Shown here: in pieces, positions 17,775-25,255 of the stretch | How positions within the stretch are numbered: position 1 is the stretch's first letter | Layout of the letters: every line of letters starts with the position of its first letter | Source of the DNA: Bacteroidaceae bacterium | GTDB lineage: Bacteria > Bacteroidota > Bacteroidia > Bacteroidales > Barnesiellaceae_A | Assembly (NCBI GenBank): GCA_017555825.1 | Contig: JAFZFQ010000034.1 | Location: forward strand, 1-35,947 | DNA: 35,947 nucleotides | Direction: 5' to 3' | The notes under the pieces: model-generated | Database searches by the model: none | Told to the model about the DNA's origin: nothing | The model's input: only the letters and a program-made list of their open reading frames with translations | Program-made: the position numbers and the translations under genes

Positions 17775-17806
17775 CTTGCCTTTTGTGATGTATTTTGTAT
17801 CTTCGC
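17775..17806 (+). promoter_or_regulatory. Promoter of the YgbA-family gene
   Basis: CTTG (17775-17778), 20-base spacer, TATCTTCG (17799-17806): one mismatch in each Bacteroidetes element. The start codon at 17824 is 17 bases downstream. Confidence 0.5.
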
Positions 17807-17823
17807 TATCCCAATATATAGTT

Positions 17824-18123
17824 ATGAGTAGAATAGAAGAGGAGAAACGTGTTGTGGAGCTGATGATACGGCTCTATTGTCGCCACAAAGAGGGCAATGC
17901 CGAGCTGTGTGAGTCGTGTCAAGCATTGCTCCAATATGCACATGCTCGCTTGTCGAAGTGCCCGTTTGGCGATAAGAAAAGTACCTGCCGATTGTGTACC
18001 ATTCACTGCTATAAACCCAATATGCGCGACAAGATGCGTGCTGTGATGCGATATGCCGGCCCTCGCATGTTGCTGCATCATCCGTGGTATGCGCTCAAAC
18101 ATATATGGCAGGAACTACGATAG
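17824..18123 (+). CDS. ygbA: YgbA-family protein (nitrous oxide-stimulated promoter family)
   Basis: A 99-residue cysteine-rich cytoplasmic protein. The conserved pattern is YCRHKEG, LCESCQALLQYAHARLSKCPFG, then CRLCTIHCYKP and MRYAGPRMLLHHP, with seven cysteines that could bind a metal or iron-sulfur cluster. In enterobacteria ygbA belongs to the NsrR nitric-oxide regulon; no NO-regulator site is recognisable here. The ATG at 17824 is preferred to one at 17776, which would lie upstream of the predicted promoter -7 box. It sits alone between an outer-membrane protein gene and the convergent apbE. Confidence 0.85.
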   Translation: MSRIEEEKRVVELMIRLYCRHKEGNAELCESCQALLQYAHARLSKCPFGDKKSTCRLCTIHCYKPNMRDKMRAVMRYAGPRMLLHHPWYALKHIWQELR

Positions 18124-18134
18124 CCCCTGCCATA
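18104..18134. terminator. Inverted repeat at the ygbA/apbE convergence
   Basis: A 9-bp perfect repeat TATGGCAGG (18104-18112) / CCTGCCATA (18126-18134), overlapping the last codons of ygbA. It has no T run, so termination is only a possibility. Confidence 0.35.
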
Positions 18135-18157
18135 GAGATAAGTGAGTGTGAGATACC

Positions 18158-19159
18158 TTATTTTTTCAAAAACCGGTCGAATGATGCCGATTGCTCGGTG
18201 CATATCGAGTCGTTGGCATCGATATAAATGAGGTAATAGGCCAGCTCCTTGTTTTCTGTTGCAACTTCACGCGCTTTTTCGCGTCCCATCACCATCAGCG
18301 CTGTGGCATAGGCATCGGCCTCTATCGAAGTGGGTGCTATGACAGTGGCGCTGAGTACGTCTTGCTCGGCCGGAAAGCCCGTAGCCGGATTGATGGTGTG
18401 ACCGTACTTGCGACCGTTGCGCTCATAGAAGTTGCGGTAGTTGCCACTTGTAGCCAATCCGTATCGGCCATCGAGCAGGGCAATGGCTTGCAAGTTGCTA
18501 TTGTTGCCGTCGGGGTCGTCCTCGGGGGTAACTATGCCAATGTGCCAGGCAGTGCCGCGCTGATTGTGACCCGATGTGCGCACCTCGCCACCTACCTCTA
18601 TCATGTAGTTGGTTGCCCCATGAATGTCGAGCAAATGAGCTATGAGGTCGCATGCGCAGCCGTCGCCCAAAGCTGAGAAGTTGAGCAAGAGGCGAGGGTC
18701 TTTCTTGATAACTTTGCCATCGACAAGCGCAACTTTATTGTAGCCTACAAATTGGCTGAGACTATCTATCACCGCTTGTGTAACGGTTGTGCTATCGGTC
18801 TTGAAGCCAAATCCCCAAGCATTGATATAGGGTGCGCAAGTAACATCGAGTGCGCCATGGGTAGCCTCGGCCACTTGCATGGCTGTGTTGAAAACCATTG
18901 TGAAGATACTGTCGATCTCAACCTCTTCGTTGCGATTGACGTGTGCTATAATAGATGTGCTATCGAAGGGGTTTATCGCCTTGTAGTAGTCGCGCATGAC
19001 TTGGCGTATCTCGTTTTCGAGATTTTGGTTTGCCTCGTATTTTACCGAGTAGGGCGTGTGTAGCTCGTAGCACACCATCTCGCGAAACTCCTTGCGAGGA
19101 GTGCAGCCTATAGTCAATATGACGAGCAGGACGATGAATACCGTAGCAATGTGTTTCAT
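18158..19159 (-). CDS. apbE: ApbE-family FAD:protein FMN transferase, lipoprotein
   Basis: A 333-residue lipoprotein (lipobox LTIGC, Cys19) expected in the periplasm, where ApbE links FMN covalently to Thr residues of redox proteins such as the Rnf and Nqr subunits. The signature GHTINPATGFPAE and the Asp-containing EADAYATALMVMG match the family. Unusually, the segment normally written AKGYxxD reads LGDGCACD here, with Asp in place of the conserved Lys and Cys in place of Tyr. The gene starts 3 bases after thrA and is probably translated from the same mRNA, although the two functions are unrelated. Family sure; activity less so. Confidence 0.88.
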   Translation of the reverse strand: MKHIATVFIVLLVILTIGCTPRKEFREMVCYELHTPYSVKYEANQNLENEIRQVMRDYYKAINPFDSTSIIAHVNRNEEVEIDSIFTMVFNTAMQVAEATHGALDVTCAPYINAWGFGFKTDSTTVTQAVIDSLSQFVGYNKVALVDGKVIKKDPRLLLNFSALGDGCACDLIAHLLDIHGATNYMIEVGGEVRTSGHNQRGTAWHIGIVTPEDDPDGNNSNLQAIALLDGRYGLATSGNYRNFYERNGRKYGHTINPATGFPAEQDVLSATVIAPTSIEADAYATALMVMGREKAREVATENKELAYYLIYIDANDSICTEQSASFDRFLKK

Positions 19160-19162
19160 GAC

Positions 19163-21595
19163 TTATCGGATGTTGGCAATACTTATGATATCGGCAAAAA
19201 CACCTGCTGCAGTGACACCGGCACCAGCACCGTAACCTTTGATAATCATAGGATATTCGCGATAGCGGTCGGTCGTAATGAGGATAACGTTGTTGCTTCC
19301 TTCCAATTGGTACAAGGGGTGAGAGCTGTCGACTGCTTGCAAGCCAATCTTGGCGTGACCATCGTTGAGGCTTGCTACATAGCGTAGATGTTTGCCTTCG
19401 TCGGTATATTGACGGCGCATGCTTTCAAAGTCGGCATCCAACGTTTTTATTTGCTCCATAAAGCTGTCGAGATCTTTGCCAAAGAACTCTTGAGGGATAA
19501 AGTGGTCTATCTCTACATCTTCTTGCTCTATGGCATATCCGGCCTCACGAGCCAAGATAACCAATTTGCGCAAGACATCTTTGCCACTGAGGTCTACGCG
19601 AGGGTCGGGCTCGCTGTATCCTGCCTCTTGAGCCATCTTGATGGCTTGGCTCAGGGGTATCTCGCTGCTGATGGTGTTGAAGATATAGTTGAGTGTGCCC
19701 GACAAAACAGCATCAATGTGCAAGATACTGTCGCCACTGTTGGTGAGGGCGTTGATAGTATTGATGATGGGCAGACCGGCACCTACATTGGTCTCGAAGA
19801 GGAACTTCACATCGCGTGCATTGGCAGTCTCTTTGAGCATGATGTAGTTGTTGTAGCTGCTCGATGCGGCTATCTTGTTGGCTGCTACAACCGATATGTT
19901 GTGTGACAAGAGGTCGTAGTATTGTGCTGCAACATCGTTACTGTCGGTGCAGTCGACAAATACCGAGTTGAACATATTCATGCGTATAATCTCCTCTTTG
20001 AAGAACGATGGAGTAGATACGATGTCGGAGGCGTCGAGTTGCTTGCGATAGGTGGCAAGGTCGATACCGTCGCGGTTGAATATGCAGTTGTGAGAGTTGC
20101 CAATACCCACCACGCGCAAGCACAAGGCTTTGTTGTGAAGGAGGTTGTCTTGCTGCTTGGCTATTTGCTTGAGCAAGTCGCCACCTACGCTACCCACACC
20201 CATAACAAAGAGGTTGAGTACTTGCGAGCTTGAGAGGAAGAATGAGTCGTGAATGGCATTGAGCGACTTGCGCAGATCGCACGACTTGATAACGATAGAG
20301 ATATTCATCTTTTGTGCACCTTGAGCACAGGCAATGGTGTTGATGCCACTACGGCCCAATGTGCTGAATAGCTTACCGGCGATACCGGGAGCATGTTTCA
20401 TGTTCTCGCCTACGATAGCCACGGTAGCCAATTCGCGCTCGGCGCGTGCGGGACTCATCTCACCTTGTTCTATTTCTATGGCAAACTCTTTGTTCAGTAC
20501 CTCTACGGCCAAGTCGGCATCGGCGTTACGCACGGCAAAAGAGGTGCTATTCTCGGACGATGCTTGCGAAACCATAAATACGCTCACGCCCGATTGTGCC
20601 AATGAGTTGAAGATGCGAGAGTTGACACCCACAACACCTACCATGCCCAGACCGGTAACAGTGATGAGACATGTGTCGTTGATAGAAGAAATACCCTTGA
20701 TAGCCTTGCTGTTGGGGTCGTTGTCATTGTTGATGAGTGTGCCCGGAGCGGTGGGATTGAAGGTATTCTTGATAACAATGGGTATGTTTTTGTGGTATAC
20801 GGGGTATATTGTGGGAGGGTAAATTACCTTTGCGCCGAAGTTGCACAACTCCATGGCTTCGGTAAAAGACAGTTTCTCAATAACATAGGCCGATGATATA
20901 ACTCGTGGGTCGGCGGTCATGAAGCCGTCGACATCGGTCCATATCTCTAAGCGGTTGGCATCGAGTGCTGCCGCCAAGATGGCTGCTGTGTAGTCCGAGC
21001 CTCCGCGACCCAGGTTGGTGGTGTCGCCACTCTTGAGGTCGGCCGATATAAATCCGGGTACGAGCACGCGGCGAGGTTGCTGTGCAAAGGCCTCGGCAAT
21101 GAGGCGGTTGGTGGTGTCGAAGTCGACAATATGCTTGTTGAATTGTGTCTCGGTCTTGATAAATGTGCGAGAGTCGAAGAGTGTAATGCCTTCGATAACA
21201 CGGCTCAATATGGTAGACGACAAGCGCTCGCCATAGCTTACTATGGTGTCGAGAGTCTTGGTAGAGAGGTCTTTGATGAGAAATACGCCACGGTATATGT
21301 TATTGAGCTCGTCGAGCATTCCGTTTACACGGGTCTCTATTTCGTTGCGATATTGTACGGGAACAACGCCTGCTATCACATCGCTGTGTCGTGTGCGTAT
21401 ATCTTGCATGCTTTCGGCATAGCTCTCATCTCCATTGCTTGCCTTGTTGGCTGTGGCAATGAGCCTGTCGGTAATACCACCCAATGCCGATACAACGACA
21501 ATGACACTTTCATCGCATTGCTCGACAATCATTTTTACGTTCTTGATGCTATCTATCGAACCTACCGAGGTTCCTCCAAACTTCAATACTTTCAT
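19163..21595 (-). CDS. thrA: Bifunctional aspartokinase / homoserine dehydrogenase
   Basis: An 810-residue fusion enzyme catalysing the first and third steps from aspartate to threonine and methionine. The aspartokinase domain (1 to ~290) opens with KVLKFGGTSVGS and contains GRGGSDYTAA. Paired ACT regulatory domains follow (~300-455; GLGMVGVVGV...FMVSQASSENS), pointing to feedback control by threonine. The homoserine dehydrogenase domain (~460-810) has GVGSVGGDLLKQ for NAD(P) binding, FVDCTDSNDV, FLFETNVGAGLPII and EPDPRVDLSGKDV. The length is as in ThrA/MetL. It has an exact -7 box about 80 bases upstream and a small ORF overlapping its start codon. Confidence 0.97.
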   Translation of the reverse strand: MKVLKFGGTSVGSIDSIKNVKMIVEQCDESVIVVVSALGGITDRLIATANKASNGDESYAESMQDIRTRHSDVIAGVVPVQYRNEIETRVNGMLDELNNIYRGVFLIKDLSTKTLDTIVSYGERLSSTILSRVIEGITLFDSRTFIKTETQFNKHIVDFDTTNRLIAEAFAQQPRRVLVPGFISADLKSGDTTNLGRGGSDYTAAILAAALDANRLEIWTDVDGFMTADPRVISSAYVIEKLSFTEAMELCNFGAKVIYPPTIYPVYHKNIPIVIKNTFNPTAPGTLINNDNDPNSKAIKGISSINDTCLITVTGLGMVGVVGVNSRIFNSLAQSGVSVFMVSQASSENSTSFAVRNADADLAVEVLNKEFAIEIEQGEMSPARAERELATVAIVGENMKHAPGIAGKLFSTLGRSGINTIACAQGAQKMNISIVIKSCDLRKSLNAIHDSFFLSSSQVLNLFVMGVGSVGGDLLKQIAKQQDNLLHNKALCLRVVGIGNSHNCIFNRDGIDLATYRKQLDASDIVSTPSFFKEEIIRMNMFNSVFVDCTDSNDVAAQYYDLLSHNISVVAANKIAASSSYNNYIMLKETANARDVKFLFETNVGAGLPIINTINALTNSGDSILHIDAVLSGTLNYIFNTISSEIPLSQAIKMAQEAGYSEPDPRVDLSGKDVLRKLVILAREAGYAIEQEDVEIDHFIPQEFFGKDLDSFMEQIKTLDADFESMRRQYTDEGKHLRYVASLNDGHAKIGLQAVDSSHPLYQLEGSNNVILITTDRYREYPMIIKGYGAGAGVTAAGVFADIISIANIR

Positions 21596-21645
21596 TTATA
21601 TTCTGTTATATTGTTCCGATGTCTTGATGCCTTATTGGTGAACAT
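21592..21645 (-). CDS. Possible 17-codon upstream ORF overlapping the thrA start
   Basis: ATG at 21645-21643 opens a frame encoding MFTNKASRHRNNITEYK and stopping at a TGA that overlaps the thrA ATG (ATGA). It lies wholly within the predicted thrA leader. It lacks the Thr/Ile codon run of the E. coli thr attenuator, so translational coupling is the more likely role, if any. Confidence 0.3.
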   Translation of the reverse strand: MFTNKASRHRNNITEYK

Positions 21646-21676
21646 CGCGCGTACTACGTGCGTGTGTATCAGGTTG

Positions 21677-21684
21677 CAAAGTTA
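21677..21684 (-). promoter_or_regulatory. -7 element of thrA-apbE
   Basis: Minus-strand TAACTTTG, an exact TAnnTTTG match. The resulting leader of roughly 75 bases contains the small upstream ORF. Confidence 0.55.
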
Positions 21685-21763
21685 ATAAAAAATACCGAAA
21701 AGTAATGCGATGGTGTAATGGCGTGATGTTGTGGGACGAGAAATCAACTTCCACGAGGTTTCA

Positions 21764-21795
21764 TTTGCATATTGTTTGGGTGCTTGCTATATTTG
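21764..21795 (+). promoter_or_regulatory. Textbook Bacteroidetes promoter of the SGNH hydrolase unit
   Basis: TTTG (21764-21767), exactly 20 bases, TATATTTG (21788-21795): both elements match consensus. The expected transcription start is within a few bases of the ATG at 21800. Confidence 0.75.
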
Positions 21796-21799
21796 CATA

Positions 21800-22438
21800 A
21801 TGCAAGATAAGAATCATCATATAGCGTTGTGCGACCAGCCCTTTGAGCCCGACGACTTGTATCGTCGCAGGGTGTCGCACTTTGCTCAGCTCGATGTGCG
21901 CAATGGCGATGTTGTGATGTTGGGCGACAGCCTTATCAACTGCTGCGAATGGCACGAGTTGATGGGTGATGCGCGCATAAAAAATAGAGGCATCAATGGC
22001 GACACTGTGGCCGGAGTGAAGCACCGCGTGCCTACTATTATGAGTGGTGCTCCCGACAAAGTGTTCTTGATGGTGGGTATCAACGATGTGTCGCACAATA
22101 TACCTCCTGTCGATATTGCTCATGCTATTGTGTCGCTTGTCGATTATATGCACGCACTATCGCCCACTACACGCTTGTATGTGCACAGTCTGTTGCCATT
22201 TGATAGCTCTTATCACTACGCCTCACTTGCCGGAAAGCTGCAAGATGTACTTTATATCAACCGCCTCTTGCAGGAGTATGCCCCGGCACATCGTTATCGA
22301 TTTATTGAGTTGTATAGCCACTTTGTCGACTCGGCAACCGGAGTGCTTGCCCCCTCTTATACAACCGATGGCTTGCACCTTACGGGTAGCGGATATGCTT
22401 TGTGGGCGAGGTTGTTACAACCCTATATAGCCGAGTAG
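21800..22438 (+). CDS. SGNH/GDSL-family esterase
   Basis: A 212-residue hydrolase without a signal peptide. All four SGNH blocks are present: VVMLGDSL with nucleophile Ser44, the Gly block NRGINGDT, the Asn block MVGIND, and the catalytic Asp190/His193 pair in TTDGLHLTGSGY. This resembles the acyl-esterase or PAF-acetylhydrolase-like branch; a carbohydrate or lipid ester is the likely substrate. An in-frame ATG at 21731 lies upstream of the promoter elements, so 21800 is chosen. The next gene starts 3 bases after the stop codon, so the two form an operon. Confidence 0.88.
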   Translation: MQDKNHHIALCDQPFEPDDLYRRRVSHFAQLDVRNGDVVMLGDSLINCCEWHELMGDARIKNRGINGDTVAGVKHRVPTIMSGAPDKVFLMVGINDVSHNIPPVDIAHAIVSLVDYMHALSPTTRLYVHSLLPFDSSYHYASLAGKLQDVLYINRLLQEYAPAHRYRFIELYSHFVDSATGVLAPSYTTDGLHLTGSGYALWARLLQPYIAE

Positions 22439-22441
22439 TAT

Positions 22442-23182
22442 ATGAAAGAAAGATATATAATCCTATTGTTGAGTATTGTGGCAAGTTGTGGCGTATGGGC
22501 GCAATCGGCTACCGATAATATTGTGAAAGACATAGAGTCAATAGCACAACAGCAAGCCACGCTCACTATAGCCGAGAGTGACTCGGTAGCACGTGAGTGG
22601 GTAGGTGCGATACCGCAAGATGAGTTGCTCACCTATGCTATGCATGCACAAAAGATACTTTATCCTCCCTACAGCACCCACAATGGGCGTATTGCTTACC
22701 GAGTGCTATTGGAAAGATTGTTGCAGAGTGGTGGTGACGAGCTCGTCTTGTTGCGATATAGATACATGTACGAGTCGTTGTGCCACAATAATGAGGGAGA
22801 TGAGGCCACCGACTTTGTATACTATGATGTAAATGACCAAGAACACTCCTTGCATAGCCTCCGAGGTGCGAGAACGCTTGTTATATTCAACGACCCTGAG
22901 TGCGAAGATTGTGCCGCATTGCGCCGGCATATCGTTGCCGAATGTGAGTTGCAGGGAGAGGTGATAGATGCCGATACAAGGGTGCTGGTAGTCTATCCCG
23001 ATGAGCCTACCGATGAGTGGCGAGAAGCCATTGCACACTATCCCGACAGTTGGATTGTGGGTTACTCGCCCGATGTCTCAGACTTGTATGACCTGCGCAC
23101 CTTGCCATCGACCTATTTGCTCGACAACGACCACACGATACTCCTGCGCGATGCGCACACATACATCACTGATGCTCAATAA
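22442..23182 (+). CDS. Secreted thioredoxin-like protein, DUF5106 type
   Basis: A 246-residue protein with a signal peptide (1-21, SCGVWAQ). A helical N-terminal half (about 25-115) contains repeated short acidic segments and resembles DUF5106. The C-terminal half is thioredoxin-like: a TLVIFNDPECEDC active site (Cys154/Cys157) and the cis-Pro segment LPSTYLLD. It probably handles disulfides or redox stress in the periplasm. Three bases separate it from the upstream esterase gene, and a strong bidirectional terminator follows. Confidence 0.82.
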   Translation: MKERYIILLLSIVASCGVWAQSATDNIVKDIESIAQQQATLTIAESDSVAREWVGAIPQDELLTYAMHAQKILYPPYSTHNGRIAYRVLLERLLQSGGDELVLLRYRYMYESLCHNNEGDEATDFVYYDVNDQEHSLHSLRGARTLVIFNDPECEDCAALRRHIVAECELQGEVIDADTRVLVVYPDEPTDEWREAIAHYPDSWIVGYSPDVSDLYDLRTLPSTYLLDNDHTILLRDAHTYITDAQ

Positions 23183-23194
23183 TTCTACAATACA

Positions 23195-23237
23195 AAATAG
23201 AAGTCGCCCCACTATCACAGCGAGGCGACTTCTATTT
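23195..23237. terminator. Bidirectional terminator between converging operons
   Basis: A perfect 14-bp stem (AAATAGAAGTCGCC at 23195-23208 with its complement at 23224-23237) and a 15-base loop. Both flanks carry A or T runs, so it can serve the thioredoxin-like gene on the plus strand and the GH97 operon on the minus strand. Confidence 0.85.
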
Positions 23238-23268
23238 AAGGAGTATCTTATAATTGTCCTATAAAAAC

Positions 23269-25245
23269 CTATTCTCTGATAATCATAACGAAACCTCCAC
23301 CTTGAGCCATATCGACGCGAAGTGTGTCGGTGCTTTTTACTCGTTTTATCTCTCTCTTATATGAAGTAGCAATAGTATTGCTCTCATGTGTGTCGCAGAA
23401 AATCTCCACTTCATACACCTTGCCTTTGGGCAGGAAAGAGAGGTCGATATTGACCTTGCGAGCGTTCCAATCATTGATACCACCCACATACCAAGTATCG
23501 CCCGATTGACGAGCCATTACCACGTATTCGCCATAACGGGCGAGTAGGGGTATAGTCTTGTCCCATGTGGTGGGTACTTGCGAGAGATAGCGCAATATGT
23601 CGGGGTATTTACGATATTCGTCGGGCGAGTCGGCCAGCATAGAGAAGGGCGAGTCGATAATGAGGTATAGAGCCATATCGTGACAACGTGTGCCCAATGT
23701 CATGGGTAGGTCGCGATCGATAGGGCGGAATACTTCGCGTGTAGCATTGCGCATAGAGCCGGGGGTATAGTCGGTACCACCACACAACATGCGTGTAAAG
23801 GCATTCTGTATGCGGTATACGGGGTCGCTCGATGTATCCCACTTGGCACACTCGGCACCACGCATAGCCTCGTAGGTGAGAATGTTGGGGTAGGCGCGGT
23901 GCAAACCGGTGGGCTTGCTACAGCCGTGGAAGTCTACCATCAAATGACGCTCGGCGCAAGCCTTGGCCAAATCTTCATACTCGGGTATCATACCGGCATC
24001 GTCACGATCGAAGAAGTCGATTTTTACACCCACAGCGCCCCATGAGCTGATAGAGTCGAGATAGATGTGCTTGTTGTGGAAGAGTGTAGCAGCCACAGTC
24101 CACAACCACACGCCCACTTCCTTCTCTTTGCCGTAGCGTATAACCTCTTTGATGTCGATGTTTGTGTTGAAGTTGAGGTGGTCAAATACATTGCTCCATC
24201 CGGCATCTACCAATAGGTATTCTATGCCGTTTTCTGAGGCAAAGTCGATATAATACTTGTACAGCTCGGTAGTGAGGTGGCGCGATTTGAACGGAGCATT
24301 CTCCAAGATAGCGCAGTGCCACCATTCCCAAGTAGCCTTTCCGGGACGTATCCAATCGGTATCGGTTATTTGTTGGGGTTTGGCCAGCAAGTAAACCATT
24401 TCGTTGGTGAGTAGGCTGCGGTCGTCGTCACTCACCATGATGATGCGCCAGGGGAAGGCATGTTGAGCCGAAACGCGAGCCAAGTAGCTCTCGCGCTCTT
24501 TTACCACGGTAATGAAGTTACCCCAACTACCCATCTCTATGCGACGCGGATATTGCGCCCAATGGCCACACATCACTCCTTGTTCTTTTTTGAGATACAT
24601 GCCCGGATAGTTGTGCAAGTCCGACTCGGCCACAACCACTTTATAGTCGTGCTTGCGGTTGTCGAAAAGCATAGGTGTTAGGCCCCACTCGCCATCGCGC
24701 ATATCCGATAGCTGGTTGTATAGGGTTTGTGTCACCTCCCACGATGTGTAGGTAGTGGTGTCGGGCAGTGTTACTGCCGGATTGTTGGTAACATTGAAGG
24801 TGGCTGTCTCGTGTGCTACAATGAGCGAGTCGGTAGCCGAACCCAGACCTACAAAGCGGTAGGCCGCACCTTCGTTGTAGAGACGGAAGTGTACGGCATA
24901 TTCTTGGCCAAAGGTCAAGACCAATTCGTTATAGCAATCGGCTATCTCCTTGTTCTTGCCCATGAGCGGATATACCATTTCGTTGTGTGACGAAGTAGAG
25001 GCATTGGAAATGGCGGTTGTACCATTCCACATGCGGCCGTCGTGCATCATCAGTCCTATGGGCGATGAGGCTACAACCTCATTATTGTCCATCGACAAGG
25101 TATAATAGAGGCGGGGCTCGGTGTTGATACCCATCTGCAATCGTCCGTTGGGCGATGAGAGGGTATAAGTAGCAGCATGACAGTTGGCTATAAGGCCAAC
25201 TGTCATTACTGCGACACAGGTTATTGTCTTAATCAATTTGTACAT
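23269..25245 (-). CDS. GH97 glycoside hydrolase, alpha-galactosidase-like
   Basis: A 658-residue secreted enzyme (signal peptide 1-24, NCHA/ATYTLSS). The N-terminal beta-sandwich (about 25-290) has the family's SPNG start. A TIM barrel (about 300-560) carries the catalytic region, and a C-terminal beta domain follows. GVKIDFFDRDD places an Asp (Asp410) where retaining GH97 alpha-galactosidases have their nucleophile; YEAMRGAE offers Glu459 as acid/base. The inverting SusB branch lacks that Asp, so a retaining alpha-galactosidase is the better guess. Metal-binding Glu residues are expected but not individually assigned. It is the last gene of the MFS-DUF5107-GH97 operon, 10 bases after DUF5107. 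Confidence 0.92.
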   Translation of the reverse strand: MYKLIKTITCVAVMTVGLIANCHAATYTLSSPNGRLQMGINTEPRLYYTLSMDNNEVVASSPIGLMMHDGRMWNGTTAISNASTSSHNEMVYPLMGKNKEIADCYNELVLTFGQEYAVHFRLYNEGAAYRFVGLGSATDSLIVAHETATFNVTNNPAVTLPDTTTYTSWEVTQTLYNQLSDMRDGEWGLTPMLFDNRKHDYKVVVAESDLHNYPGMYLKKEQGVMCGHWAQYPRRIEMGSWGNFITVVKERESYLARVSAQHAFPWRIIMVSDDDRSLLTNEMVYLLAKPQQITDTDWIRPGKATWEWWHCAILENAPFKSRHLTTELYKYYIDFASENGIEYLLVDAGWSNVFDHLNFNTNIDIKEVIRYGKEKEVGVWLWTVAATLFHNKHIYLDSISSWGAVGVKIDFFDRDDAGMIPEYEDLAKACAERHLMVDFHGCSKPTGLHRAYPNILTYEAMRGAECAKWDTSSDPVYRIQNAFTRMLCGGTDYTPGSMRNATREVFRPIDRDLPMTLGTRCHDMALYLIIDSPFSMLADSPDEYRKYPDILRYLSQVPTTWDKTIPLLARYGEYVVMARQSGDTWYVGGINDWNARKVNIDLSFLPKGKVYEVEIFCDTHESNTIATSYKREIKRVKSTDTLRVDMAQGGGFVMIIRE

Positions 25246-25255
25246 TATGAATGGA

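Noticed and set aside
21592..21684. Threonine-type attenuator leader before thrA
   Set aside because: The small ORF has no run of Thr or Ile codons, and there is no terminator hairpin before thrA.
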